From contig NC_086024.1 of assembly GCF_036323735.1 (NCBI RefSeq), positions 76,023,924 through 76,087,923 on the forward strand: a stretch of DNA of 64,000 nucleotides, written 5' to 3'. The DNA comes from Rattus norvegicus. Its lineage: Eukaryota; Chordata; Mammalia; Rodentia; Muridae. Below, in pieces: positions 21,251 to 32,022 of this stretch (positions are counted from its first letter, which is position 1; each line of letters starts with the position of its first letter). The notes beneath the pieces are model-generated. The model saw nothing but the letters and a program-made list of their open reading frames with translations, was not told the origin of the DNA and did not search any database. The position numbers and the translations under genes were made by a program.

Positions 21251-22289
21251 AGAAGAGCAATCAGAGTCCTTATCATGTCCCTTACTAGGTAATTAAGAGA
21301 TACAAGTAAGATAAGGGATTAATACTTTAAAGGTAAAATTAATACACCGCTGCCATGTACGGGATTTATATTAACTTGTATGATAGTTGTAAGGACAGGA
21401 TGGGGGCCATGAATATGTTGTTATCTAGTTGAACACAAAAGAAAGAACGACTGGGAAGACTGGGGTGAGAATGCAGCCCTTGAGACTTCCTGATGTGATT
21501 GTAGGCACAGGCATGCTGTTACGAAGACAGACCTTTCCAAGGACACTGAGAAAAGCGAGGTGACTTTGGTTTTGGTGTTAGAATGGATAAAATGAGGGCG
21601 ACAGACCATTCAATTATTCTGTTCTTTCTATAAGCAAGGCAAGACCTTAAAGACTTGAAATGAACTACTGGGGCTCATTCTTAGCAGGTGGTGGGATCCA
21701 AAACCCCAAGTTCTTACTGTCTACTCAGGGTCCCCTTTAGGGTCATTCCCTCCCACCACTCCACCCCCATGTTGAAGGGTATTGCCAAGAGACGATTTTA
21801 CTGTCTTGAACATAAAAGTTGTGCATGCTGGTGTTTGGTAACTGACATTTACTTAATTTATCCTTGAAATAAATACTTTATGAAGGTTAGCTAGGCACTT
21901 GGAGTCAGAGCTCCCGATTCTTACTAGTGACTTGAAATGGCTGCAGGAATCTTAGAATTGTCCATGCTGACACTCTGGGCCAAATGACAAATTGAATCTG
22001 CTCCTTACAAATGACAGCCATGTTGGGCCACCTTCCTTAGGAACACAATTTGGTGATTTTCTGAGATGCTCTCTTTTTAGTTCATCTCTGTATTTTAGTT
22101 CCCTTAAAAAATGGGAAATCAAGTGAATAGGCACCCTCAAGTTATGCAGGAGATTGGGAGTAGCCTATAAAACCAGCCAGATAGCCAGGCCCACCAGGCT
22201 CTATCTGACTGGGCCTCAGAATCCCTTCCTGAGTGACTGTAACTGCTAGCTTTCTTCAAGATCTCTCTTTTCATTGATATGTTCAACTT
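21251..22289. other. Unique intronic sequence
   Basis: No repeat or gene recognised. Confidence 0.4.
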
Positions 22290-22586
22290 TAAAAATAATC
22301 TCTATTTGTTCTGTGAGAGTTTCACACATGCACACATGGGATATTCTCACTTCCTACTACTCCCTCTAACTCTCTCCAGACAGATCTATCCTCACTCCTC
22401 ACCCCATCACAACTTGTGTCTTTTCTTTTTTAAATAGCCCTGGTCTGATTTGTGCCACCCATATACTCATGGGTATGGGGCCTTCCACTGATGTGTGGTT
22501 GACTGACCAGGAGCCATAGCCTTAAAGAAAGCCGAGTCTCTTCCCCACAGAAGCCCTCATCTATCAACAGTGTCTCAGCAGAGGTG
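22290..22586 (-). mobile_element. Lx-type L1 3' UTR, antisense, first part
   Basis: GTGAGAGTTTCACACATGCACAC, TACTACTCCCTCTAACTC, CATATACTCATGGGTATGGGGCC, GAAAGCCGAGTCTC and CTATCAACAGTGTCTCAGCA follow the antisense old-L1 3' UTR in order. The consensus order breaks at about 22587 and resumes at about 23047. Confidence 0.7.
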
Positions 22587-23046
22587 GTACCACACTCTGC
22601 TCACCTCCAGGGACTGACTTAACTGGAGGGGCAAAGGATGAAGAAATCACAAACACACTGACACAGGCAACCTGGGGTGGGGTGGTCTGTGCTCTCTGAT
22701 GGAGAAGCCGCAGCACCGTGGGAGCCCAGCATGGTTGTTTATAGGAGGGTGACAGGCATTAAATAGAGAGGCAGGGTGATTGCATTTGGCTTAACAAGGA
22801 GGCAGGGCTTTGTGGTACTCAGCTGAACAGGAGGCACGTTTAGCTAATCTTGGTAGGAACAGTTTCTGTAGTAGACCAGTCTTAAGGGCATAATCATGGG
22901 GGAGGGGACAGGTGGACATTTTCTATATATATTATCAACAACCACAGTGGAACCAGAGGAATGTTCTGTTATCCAGCTGAGCCTTGCCCAGGGAAAGCTT
23001 TGCCACTCCCATGGCTTTGGCCATGTTTGCAATGCACATTCAGATA
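22587..23046. mobile_element. Unassigned insertion splitting the L1
   Basis: About 460 bp sits between two parts of one L1 3' UTR that should be adjacent. It contains GGTTGTTTATAGGAGGGTGACAGGC and ATTAAATAGAG, which could be the antisense promoter/poly(A) part of an ERVK-type LTR. No clean TG...CA ends or 5-6-bp duplication could be fixed by eye. Identity as LTR is a guess; the interruption itself is well supported. Confidence 0.5.
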
Positions 23047-23300
23047 GGAAACTGTGAGCCCCTCCCAACTCTGTGCTAGCATGCTGACTGGCTTGATCTT
23101 GTGCAGGTCTAATGTAGGCAGCCACAGCTTCTGTGAGTTCATGAGTGCAGTGGTCTGGTCATGTTCAGAAGACATGATTTCACACCAGTCTTCCTTGACC
23201 ACTGGCTTTTATGGTCTTTCTATATCACTTCCACGGTGGTCCCTGAGCCTTGAGGGAAGCAGGAGTATGATACAGATGTCCCATACGTGACTGAGCGTGA
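23047..23300 (-). mobile_element. Lx-type L1 3' UTR, antisense, second part
   Basis: Resumes with GAAACTGTGAGCCCCTCCC, TGACTGGCTTGATCTTGTGC, CACAGCTTCTGTGAGTTCATG, ATGTTCAGAAGACATGATTTC, GTGGTCCCTGAGCCTTGAGGG and ATACAGATGTCCCATACGTG. It shares this order with 16380-16610. Confidence 0.75.
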
Positions 23301-23827
23301 CACAGACATTTGTTCTGTGAATCTTTATTTACCGGCTGTGAATTGTTTCATGAGCCCAGGAGCTACTAGAAATTGATCTCTCCAACCTTATCTATTCATC
23401 CTCTTAGCGTCCACATCTCCTAAGTAGTAGCTGAGCTCTTAACTATAGAGGTCTCAGAACTCCAGTGAAGCCTGTGCTGACATGCAAAGCAAGAATGCCC
23501 GTTTTTCTGCAGGAAGCCAAAGGCTTCTCAGGTTTCTGGATGGACAGCAGCCTCTTTCATGGCTCCTGCAGTGGAAGGCTCTACATGCATGGCAATACTT
23601 GGTCCTGTACTTGCTAGTATTTCCAACTATAAAGCAGGAGGAAACGAAGGAACAGACCGTTCTCTTCCACCAGACCGAGGAGAAAATATGTCACAGTGAA
23701 ATGTTGATTTTTATATGAAGTAAAAAAGCTGAAAATAACACATTTGGGGGGCATTTAATTTAATAAATTGCTCACTATTTCAGATTTATCTTTTTCTATG
23801 CAGTTTTAGAAACACATAATTAATTAG
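23301..23827. other. Unique intronic sequence
   Basis: No repeat recognised in about 530 bp. Confidence 0.4.
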
Positions 23828-23990
23828 AGTTGGTTTGATGTCTCAGTGAGTAAAGGCAGTGATCGTCGAGGCTTTAGAAGGAGAGAGTAAACTCCTACAG
23901 GGTTTCCTCTGGCTTTCACATAGGTGTGCGGCACAACCACGCTCGCACACACACACACTCACGCACACGCACATGCGCAAGAGAGAGTTT
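23828..23990 (+). mobile_element. B2/B4-like SINE remnant with short CA run
   Basis: GTTGGTTTGATGTCTCAGTGAGTAAAGG resembles a tRNA-like head. The tail region ends in GCACAACCACGCTCGCACACACACAC (CA run about 23944-23980). The middle is not recognisable. Confidence 0.5.
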
Positions 23991-24959
23991 TTAAAATCCA
24001 CATAATTATAAAATTGGAATGACTAGCTATTTTCTCAATACCAGTGCTTCCTCTGTGTTAAATTGTTTTCTTCTATTCATTCAAAAATTGAGTGTTTTCT
24101 AGAACATTCATCCATCATACAGTTTGATGGTTTGGAGGGAAGGTTGCACTGAGATACAAAGTCTGTAGTTTTACTCAATAGCCATCAAGCATAGCTTGTT
24201 CCCAAACCCTGAAACTCCCCCTTGGAATTAATTAGAAAATAGTTCACCTACCCTCTCTATCACTTCTCTCTTAAGCAAAACCAAATCACCTCAATGGTGT
24301 TGACCCAGGAGGGGGATATAGTAAAACCTTATTGTCTTTGCCCCTTTTATCTCTTTTGATCTGCTCTGATTTAACACTTCTGCTCTATTTCCACGTTGTA
24401 TAGCTTTCATATTGTCCCAAGCTCACTTTTAAAATATATACAATGCCAACCCCAGACAAATGGCTCTGCTGAGCCTCTGTCTGCTGTGTTGGTGGGGAAG
24501 GTCACCGATTTCTGAGAGCCTCTCTGATGGGAGGGGGCGGCAAAAGAAGGGATTTATTGTGGTCCTTACATTTGCTTAGGGTTTTTTCCTGGTTTTAATT
24601 TTTGTTTTATGGGATAGACAAACATGGAGAAGGGCAGACCCACATGCATTTCAGATTCATAGGAATCGCTAAGATTTGATAAATGCATGTGTGTATTTAG
24701 TACACAGGGTTGCTAGATCAGTAGATCTATGGTGATCTGCCTGAATATGATTCTGGTGACTTAGATGAAAAGACCACATTTGGCACAGTTTAATTTTAAT
24801 GCTGATTGGTCCTATAGTGATTTTAATATTTTTAGTAGTATCGCATTTGTTTGGAAAATCTTTCAAAGAAGATTTAAAAAAGAAATAAGTAAAAATATTG
24901 TCTTCATGCTACAGAGAAATGCAGTTCAATTATAACTTCAAAAACAACTGAAATAGAAA
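23991..24959. other. Unique AT-rich intronic sequence
   Basis: No repeat or gene recognised. Confidence 0.4.
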
Positions 24960-25345
24960 TCAGAGAGGATGCAAAATAAACACACCACTATCATCATCAA
25001 CGTCTTACTTTCAACAAAGTTGACAGAAAGTCTTGTTGGAGAAAAGAGGATCTCTGTTGAAGGGGGTGCTGGGAACCCTGGAAATCTGCAGGAGAAAACA
25101 AACTCACTCCCCACTTCACACTCTGGGAAAAATCAACTCAGTAGAAGCCAAAATTCTTAACAAGGCATAAAATTTCACACCAGAGAAAACACGTCAAGAT
25201 ACAGGTGCAAGCAAGACCTTTCTGATAGCTCGGAAAATAGTGACGAACTGACAAACAGGATTGCATCAAACGAGAAAGCTTCATCCAGCGAAGAAAACAA
25301 CAAAGTGAAGGGCAGACTACCAACAGACTATTCATTCAATGAGAT
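24960..25345 (+). mobile_element. L1 ORF2 3'-terminal remnant, sense
   Basis: GTTGGAGAAAAGAGGATCTC, GGTGCTGGGAACCCTGGAAATCTGCAGGAG, AAAATCAACTCAGTAGAAGCC, GTGCAAGCAAGACCTTTCTG and AACGAGAAAGCTTCATCCAGCGAAG follow the order of the last part of L1 ORF2 (GGTGCTGGGAA-CTGG, AAAATCAACTCAAGA, GCAAAGACTTT, AAAAGCTTCTGCACAGC). Frames are broken. No poly(A) end is preserved. Confidence 0.65.
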
Positions 25346-25374
25346 AAGCTTCTAGAATACCTCATGGGTATGAC

Positions 25375-25482
25375 ATCATGGGCTCTAATACCCTCTGGAA
25401 CTGTGAGCCCCAAATTAAATGCTTTCTTTTATAAGTTCCCTTAGACATAGGGTCTCTTCACAGCAGAAAAGCAAGACAGGTG
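25375..25482 (+). mobile_element. MaLR-like LTR 3' fragment
   Basis: CTCTGGAACTGTGAGCCCCAAATTAAATGC, TTTCTTTTATAAGTTCCC and GGGTCTCTTCACAGCAG...AAGACAGG match the 3' part of the LTR type at 8221-8585 (ACTGTAAGCC, TTGTAAGAGTTGCC, TAAGACA). Confidence 0.6.
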
Positions 25483-26380
25483 GTGTGATGTCCTGTGAGA
25501 CTCATGTCAACTGAAGTAATATTTCCAAAAAAATTTTTTTTGTCTGATGGCTGGAACAAAATATCCATCTCAATTTAGGTGTTTTAATTTATCTGTGGGT
25601 GGAAAACAGGACCAGTCTTGACTAGAGCTGGAGAGCTGGATCCATAGACCTCAAAAATAACTCTTAATGGACTCTCAACTTTGATGCTAATAATTATAAA
25701 CATTTTAATCAAATAATTATCTTACCCAAGCAAGGGAAATAACATGTACTAATAAAAATAATTGCATATAAAATAATGAATGATTTTCAATTTGAGATAC
25801 TCAAATAAATAATAGCTTTCAAATTACTTTTTGAAGTTTCCAACTACTAATGAAAACTATTTATCTTTGATATAGCTTCATGGGTTGACTTTTTCTTGTT
25901 TTCTGGGCCTGTGTCATTGCTGAAGTAATTAATACTTCTTATATTGGTCTAGGAACTCTGAGCTGCGTTATATACTTTTCATAGATTAAATAGAAAAATA
26001 TAATAGTTTTCAAATTAATTTAGTTGCCCATCAGGCATGGTCTTTTAACTAATTGTTTGAGGAAAAGGTTGGCCATAATGAGAAAGCTAGTCAATGACAG
26101 TTCTCCACGAACACCAGATTGCAGAACCACTGAAAGAGTGTAGACAGAACATTATCATCCAAGTGTGGTTCAGGAAATGCTATCTAGAAAGGGTGGGCTG
26201 CCATATAGTTTGGGGAGAGAAGGGCTTGGAGCTCCACTGACAATGCCGTTTTTAGCAGTGTCTGAGTTAGGCCATAGGGATTTCAACTCTTACCATAGCT
26301 GTTCCACTGTTTAACCTAGCTGGCTCTGCCGTAGAGGAGGGGTAGCTCACAATCAACTCCTTTTGAGTAGCTAGAAGTTC
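25483..26380. other. AT-rich unique intronic sequence
   Basis: Strongly AT-rich at 25670-26040. No repeat or gene recognised. Confidence 0.4.
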
Positions 26381-26810
26381 TTTTTTTTTCTTTTTATTCT
26401 TTATTGGATATTTTATGTATTTGGATTTCAAATGTTATCCTCTTTTCCTTCCACCCTCCCACTGCTTCTAAGAGGATGCTCCCCCTCCTACCCACTCCCA
26501 CCTCACTGCCCTGACATTCCCTTACACTGGAAAAATGAGCCTTCACAGGACCAAGGGCTTCTCTTCCTATTGATGCCAAACAATGCCATTCTCTGCTACA
26601 TATGTGGCTGGAGTCATGGGTCCCTTCATGTGTACTCTTTGGTTGGTGGTTTAATCCCTGGGATCTGTGGGGGATATGGTTGGTTGGTATTGTTGTTCTT
26701 CCTATAAGGTTGCAAACCCCTTCAGCTCCTTTAGTCTTTTCTCTAACTCCTCCATTGGGGTCCCCATGCTCAGTTTGATGGTTAGCTGCAATCATCCTCA
26801 TATCAATAAG
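26381..26810 (-). mobile_element. Rodent L1 3' UTR, antisense, with poly(A) complement
   Basis: Begins with a T-run and TTTATTGGATATTTTATGTATTTGGATTTCAAATG, then ACTCCCACCTCACTGCCCTGACATTCCC, CTGCTACATATGTGGCTGGAG, TTCCTATAAGGTTGCAAACCCCTTCAGCTCC and CTCCTCCATTGGGGTCCCCATG. This is the antisense murine L1 3' UTR in its usual order, 5'-truncated before ORF2. Confidence 0.9.
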
Positions 26811-27507
26811 GAGAAATACAGTAAATCTGATAGGAGCATTTCCTCTGGAAGTATAATCTGCAAGGCAGGAGAATAGGTGGAATGTGGACAACCCTCGAGT
26901 TTTCTATGAGTTTAGGACCAGCTTCAGGACTTACACACAGTGTGGAAGAGGAAGCAAACTCATACTGGCAAATGCCTATGTGGTGAGCACACTTACCTGC
27001 TTTGGGGCTAACAGACACCTGCTGACGCTGCACACACCGAGTCTGTGGTCACTGGACCACATGCCTTTCATGTGTTGTAACGACGGCATTTGCGAAGTGT
27101 TTCTGTCAACATTTCCATCTTTGTTTAGAGGCCGTGAACTCTAATAATGCAGCTAGTATTCAACTCTCACCATCCCAGACAGAGAACACAGCCATCTCTT
27201 CATTTGCTACTGGAGACCTCTTGAGACCTTTTCCCAACCTGGCAAGTCTGAACCGGTCATCTCAGCAACTTAGTTCCTTACTTATTTGTCACTCAGGGAT
27301 GCTGTCAGCTTCCCTACAGTTATCTTCTAGTGACCAAAAGTTACATTTCACTTCATGTGCCCGATTAAGAATTCACTGTTGTAAATGAAACTCATGGAAA
27401 ACAACTGTAAATATATAAAATTAACTTGCTCAGGATGACATTTTTAAAGCCACTAAAGAAGTATTATTGTTCAGAAATGTTCCTCTCGTCCCACTTCCTA
27501 GTGGTTC
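26811..27507. other. Unique intronic sequence
   Basis: No repeat or gene recognised in about 700 bp. Short open frames across 26884-27388 are not supported by any family resemblance. Confidence 0.4.
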
Positions 27508-27568
27508 TATCAATCCCAGTGCTTGCACACTTTAGGCAAGCACTCTACCAATGGACTATGTTCCCATC
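27508..27568 (-). mobile_element. ID-like SINE fragment, antisense
   Basis: ATCAATCCCAGTGCTTGCACACTTTAGGCAAGCACTCTACCAATGGACTATG resembles the antisense ID core (TGCTAGGCAAG, GCTCTACCACTGAGCTA), diverged. Confidence 0.55.
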
Positions 27569-27575
27569 ACACGTT

Positions 27576-27688
27576 TGTATCCCTCCTTCCCTCCCTCCCT
27601 TCTTCCTTTCCTCCCTTCTTCCTTCCCTCCCCCTCTCTCTCGTTTTCTTCCTTCCCTCCCTTCTTCCCTTCTTCTTCTTTCTCGTCCC
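27576..27688. repeat. (TTCC/TCCC)n pyrimidine tract
   Basis: CCTTCCCTCCCTCCC followed by TTCTTCC variants, nearly pure pyrimidine. Spurious Ser/Pro/Phe-rich frames run through it. Confidence 0.9.
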
Positions 27689-27718
27689 TGCATTCTCAAA
27701 AAAAGCAAAAAACTAGGA

Positions 27719-27846
27719 GCCAGGCATGGTGCCTCATGTTGTTCAACACCCAGAAAGCAGGAATAGGTGAACTCTTATGAATTCAAGACCAGCCTGGTTT
27801 GTATAGCAAGGGAATTCCAGGCCAGAACGTGCTACACAGTGAGATT
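27719..27846 (+). mobile_element. B1 SINE
   Basis: GCCAGGCATGGTGCCTCATG, CAGAAAGCAGGAATAGGTGAAC, GAATTCAAGACCAGCCTGGTTTG and GGCCAGAACGTGCTACACAGTGAGA match B1 in order. Its 3' end runs straight into the GATA array, the usual way A-rich SINE tails seed tetranucleotide repeats. Confidence 0.9.
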
Positions 27847-27872
27847 AGATAGATAGATAGATAGATAGATAC

Positions 27873-27903
<31 letters not shown>

Positions 27904-28108
27904 CATACATACATACATACATACATACATACATACATACATAGAAAGAAGACAGATAGGTAGGGTAGATAGGTAAATGGATAGATAGATGATAGATGGA
28001 TAGATAGATAGGTAGATAGATAGATAGAAGATAGGTAGGTAGACAGGTAGGGTAGATAAGTAGATGGATAGATAGATAATAGATAGATGGATGATAGATT
28101 AGATAAAA
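27847..28108. repeat. (GATA)n / (TACA)n tetranucleotide array
   Basis: About 260 bp of GATA units with an inner TACATACA block (about 27902-27942) and GGTA/GATG variants. Mixed variants indicate a long mutational history. It is contiguous with the B1 upstream. Confidence 0.95.
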
Positions 28109-28111
28109 TTA

Positions 28112-28335
28112 ACTAAGGCTAGGGGAAGGCTCAGTGATAAGGATAGTCTGCTGGCAAGCCCGGTAACCTGAATTTGAGTCCTGAGTCCCGTAGAGTGAAA
28201 GGAAAGAATTGTCTCCCATAAGCTGTCCTCTGACTCCTATACATTCTATGGTGTGTACTTGCACACAGGCATGCACGCACAAGAGTGCACAAACACACAC
28301 ACACACACACACCCATAAATAAATGAATAAAACTA
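28112..28335 (+). mobile_element. B2/B3-family SINE with (CA)n
   Basis: A tRNA-like head (GCTAGGGGAAGGCTCAGTGATAAGG, AATTTGAGTCCTGAGTCCCG), a B2-like middle (CCCATAAGCTGTCCTCTGACTCC) and a tail of CACACA (28287-28310) and CCCATAAATAAATGAATAAAAC. Confidence 0.75.
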
Positions 28336-28559
28336 AATTTGGAGGGAAAACCCATCTTAAAAAGACCGTGCCTCAGGTTTGCCTTGCTGTAAACTTAAAG
28401 AAACTTAAATTTGGGTGCATTGGTTCCTTTCCCAGCAAACAAGGATAAATCTGACTAAAATTCTCAGGCAGGAAAAATGTTACTACTACCTACAGAAGAC
28501 ATCATCATGGACTGCTGTTGCTATACTGCTTTATGAATTATTTTCTAAAGAACTTACTT

Positions 28560-28766
28560 CTATCATTGAAACTGTGTGTGCATGCATGCACGGGGTGGGG
28601 GGGGCAAATGCACATGTGTGTAGGTGCCCACAGAAGCCAGAGGCATCTGATCCCTGAGAGTTAGAGTTACAGGCGGCTGTGAGCCACCTCACGTGGGTGC
28701 TGGGAACCAAGTTTGTCCTCTGGGAGAGCAACAGATGTTTTTAGCTATTAATCTACCTTTTGGGCC
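28560..28766 (-). mobile_element. B2/B3-family SINE, antisense
   Basis: CACAGAAGCCAGAGGCATCTGATCCCTG, GTTAGAGTTACAGGCGGCTGTGAGCC and GTGGGTGCTGGGAACCAAGTTTGTCCTCTGGGAGAGC are the reverse complement of the B2/B3 body and head. Confidence 0.85.
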
Positions 28767-29071
28767 CCTTATATGTTATTTTCTGTGGAAAGCTTTTAAA
28801 AATATTATTTGTAATTGCAAATGTTAAATGTTAAAGTGTTATTAGGAACTACAATAATGGTAAAGAAAATGGGCAAGAGGAGATGCCAATTACCAAAGTT
28901 ACATCTTAAAAAGAGGAGCAGCATCCTAATGTGTCTGCAGATAAGAAAGTATACCAGAAAGATATGACCACAATCATGGAAGTGATATGCAATTCCTTTG
29001 ATGGAGCCAAAAGCTACTAAGAAAATGGTTTAAATTATGAAATGCAAGCCTGAGTAAGAATTGGAAACACT
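28767..29071. other. Unique AT-rich intronic sequence
   Basis: No repeat or gene recognised in about 300 bp. Confidence 0.4.
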
Positions 29072-29255
29072 CAGGCTGAGAAGATAGCTCAGTGGGTAAA
29101 CTGCTTGCTGTGTAAAGTGTGAGGACCCAACTTTAGATCCTTAGCACCTGGAGAAAGCCAGGCACATGCCTATAATCCCAGCACATAAGCCAGAGACAGG
29201 AGAACCCCAGGGCCTCACTGGCCAGCCCGATAAGCCAATCAATGAACCTTAGAAA
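29072..29255 (+). mobile_element. B4 SINE (tRNA head fused to B1-like body)
   Basis: Head: GGCTGAGAAGATAGCTCAGTGGGTAAACTGC and TAGATCCTTAGCACC. Body: GCCAGGCACATGCCTATAATCCCAGCACATAAG and CACTGGCCAGCCCG, the B1-like half. The junction of the two halves defines B4. Confidence 0.8.
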
Positions 29256-29420
29256 ATAAGGTAGAAAATAAGACTGTACGTGATTTAAATGCAAGCCAAT
29301 GATTCAGCTGTTTTGGAGAAGACCACAGTCACACTTGAAAGAAATCAGGATATGTTGCTCCCATGAGAGGTTCTGGTGGGATCTTTTGTAGTCAGAATGA
29401 CTAAAGAAACATCCACATCC

Positions 29421-30010
29421 ACGAAGCATGAGTCCGTGAAGCGTGAAGCTCGCCGTGAATTCTTCATGCTAATAAAATCACAAACATGAAGACATCAAAT
29501 GCAACCCTCCTGCCCAAACCGCCCACCACTGTATATCAACCATCCTGAGAAGGGTGGGGGAGAGCGAGGAATGAAGAAAAAGAAGCCTAGTCACGAGCAA
29601 GCCTCCAGATCTGCCGGTTTTCAGGAGAGGGGATTGCGCTGAACGATGCAGTAGGAGCACAGTAAGCAAAATGGAGGCCGTGAAGCTCAGCAGGGCAAAC
29701 AAGCGTATTCCGGCAAAACCGCAGGAAAGAGAATTCCGGGAGAGAGTAAAACTCTCTCCTGACAGAAGAGGGGATACGAAACATACTACATTCAGTGTCC
29801 CGTTCAGTGTCTCTACCTTGTGGGGGGTAATGATTAAAAATATAAGGCATAAGAATGTGACATGAGAACGTGACACAGAGGAGAGCTGAGATAGTGCAAT
29901 CCCAGCGTGACTCCGCTCTGCTTACTAGAAGGCGTGATTATAATTGGGGCAACTAAGATAAGGTGAGACTGACCGAAGAAGACCCCGCCTGTTTTGCTCA
30001 GTGATAGACT
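29421..30010. promoter_or_regulatory. CpG-retaining block, candidate regulatory element or young LTR
   Basis: I count about two dozen CpGs in roughly 590 bp, including five within 29431-29456 (around GTCCGTGAAGCGTG and CTCGCCGTG), against an otherwise CpG-poor intron. Retention of CpGs implies either low germline methylation (enhancer/promoter activity) or recent insertion. It contains an overlapping 132-codon minus-strand frame (29478-29876) and a 64-codon plus-strand frame (29671-29865), neither recognisable. No TG...CA ends were found. Function is inference only. Confidence 0.35.
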
Positions 30011-31384
30011 CGCTTGTTTTCCTTTCTCCCCCTGCTTTTATATCTTTGAAATTTTCCAAAATGAAAACTTTTTTTTTAAAAAAAATAGCATTTATATAAG
30101 ATTTCTCACAAACCTGTAACAAAAATGTTATCACCCACACCGACCGGAAGTGGCATTGTAGAGGTGATCATTTGCCCCAGGGCATGTAAGTAGGATGTTG
30201 GAATCAAGACTGGAGGCCCATCCTCAGACGCCGCCTGTTTTATCGCTGCTTGTTTGATCGTGTTATCTTCCTATCAGAGATGGGCATTTCATGGGTTGGT
30301 TTCCTCTTCCCAGGGGTCTGACTGCCAGCTGTGATCCCTGAAGTAGCAACACTCCTTTCAATGGTAGCCCGGCTCTCCCTCAACTCACACCTCTCAGTTC
30401 TGTCCGGGTGCCACAGACTAAAACACCCTGCTTTTATGTGCTTCTGTTTCTCCCTTTCATTCTTTACTTTCTTCTTTCTGTCCTGTTGCCATTTCTCCCT
30501 GGTCCTCCTCCTCCTCCAATTCACCGAGTGGCTTGTCGCCCGCTGGCTGTGCTCTAGACATCATCCCTTTGCCCCTCCCACTCTGGAGATAACCTATGTA
30601 CCTTTGCAAGCATTGGGTTTGGCAAAGGAACCTTTCACTGGGCATGTGCAGAGCAGGAGCCTAGATAAAAGCACTCATAATTATGGGCTTTTTCTACTTC
30701 ATTGTTGGGGGGAAAATGCAGGCATCTTGAATGCTAAGGACATCAGGAAGAAATGGCGTCAGAAAGGTTAGTTTTACACCCCAAATATTCCATACTCTAT
30801 ACACCTGGAGGAGTTTTCATCCTCATCCCTATATGCCTTGCTCCCTACCCAGGAAATGCGTACATTGAAGCCTTCAGAGACAACACTTAGATAATACTGT
30901 TTGGTGCAGTGAACGTTAATCCATATCTTTCCAGACACACAGCATTAGATTGGAAGATCCTTGTGGGCAGGGACCCCATTGATCCAAGTTTAGGCCTCCA
31001 TGAACAGATATGGTGTGGTTGCCTTTACGGGACGTTAACACTTTCACTGAGGTCCTGTGGATGAAGGTCTGTGCTGGCTCACCCAGCTATATAATGCCAC
31101 CATGAGAGAGCATGGTCTGAAGCAGTGCTTTTGGTGTACTTTGCTGTCTTCCCGAGTCCCATCATTGTCTTCTTCAAGTACCTCATGTTGTTTCCTCCTT
31201 ATCAAAGTCCTACCAACAACATGACAGACTTGAGAGACTTGACAGCCCCCAGTGTCCTGCACCGTAGTTGGGCAAAACCCTTTGCTGAAAATTTTTCACC
31301 TCGCTTTCATCAACATTAATATTTCTAGATATCCATCCCAGACCATTGGTAGTAAATGGCTCTTCATAAAACAGGAGTGGAGAA
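30011..31384. other. Unique intronic sequence
   Basis: A T-run/A-run (30068-30086) is the only simple repeat. A 146-codon plus-strand frame (30331-30771) lacks any family signature. Nothing else recognised. Confidence 0.4.
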
Positions 31385-31585
31385 GAAGGTCTGGAGGGCT
31401 GGCTCAGCTTTTTAGAGGAAGGTCCCGAGCTTTTTTCTCAGCGTGCACAGAGGGCAGCTTGCAACTGCCTGTAGTTCCAGCTCCAGGAGGACCCAAAGCC
31501 CAACCCTTCATGGGCACTGACACTCATACGCCCACATTCACGAACTGACACACATGTGCACATAAATAAGAATAATAAGTCTTTA
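31385..31585 (+). mobile_element. B2-like SINE, diverged
   Basis: GGTCTGGAGGGCTGGCTCAGC (head), CAACTGCCTGTAGTTCCAGCTCC (body) and CACATGTGCACATAAATAAGAATAATAAGTC (tail) follow the B2 order. Confidence 0.7.
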
Positions 31586-31609
31586 AAAAGAGAGAAAACG
31601 ATGGGAATA

Positions 31610-31880
31610 GGGGGAAGGGAGATGGCTTGTCTTGCAAGCTTTGTGACTGGAGTTCCATTCCCAGAGCTCAACTCAGAAAAGGTGGATTTGATGGTGTGCC
31701 TCTGTAACACCAGAGCACTATGGCAAAGACGGGAATTAGAGAGAGGAAGAATGTATAAGAACCCAAGTACCCGAAGCAATGGCAGAAGCATCAAGAAAGA
31801 CACTGATTCAAAACCTGAACGACTCACAACAACAGAGAAACAAGGTCGAGTGAGAGAACCTACTCCCCCAAAGTCCTCTG
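31610..31880 (+). mobile_element. B4-like SINE
   Basis: GGAAGGGAGATGGCTTGTCTTGC and GGAGTTCCATTCCCAGAGC form a tRNA-like head, followed by GATGGTGTGCCTCTGTAACACCAG, the B1-like half. The 3' part is diverged and leads into a CA-rich tail. Confidence 0.6.
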
Positions 31881-31916
31881 ATCGCACACATGCTGTGGCA
31901 TGTACATACATGAATA

Positions 31917-32022
31917 TGCACACACACACAGGCACACACGCACACATGCACACACACGCACACATGCACACACACACATGCACACAACGCACACACACGC
32001 ACACGTACACACACGCACACAG
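31917..32022. repeat. (CA)n with CACGCA/CATGCA variants
   Basis: ACACACGCACACATGCACACACACG-type interrupted dinucleotide repeat following the B4-like SINE, as often found at B4 3' ends. Confidence 0.9.

Noticed and set aside
26394..26891. 165-codon minus-strand frame
   Set aside because: Lies mostly in the sense orientation of an L1 3' UTR, which is non-coding; openness is incidental.
27847..28108. CRISPR-like regular array
   Set aside because: It is a continuous GATA/TACA tetranucleotide repeat without spacers, in a mammalian intron.
29478..29876. 132-codon minus-strand frame with hydrophobic start (possible secreted peptide)
   Set aside because: No family resemblance, no promoter or splice evidence. 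Retained only as part of the CpG-retaining block observation.
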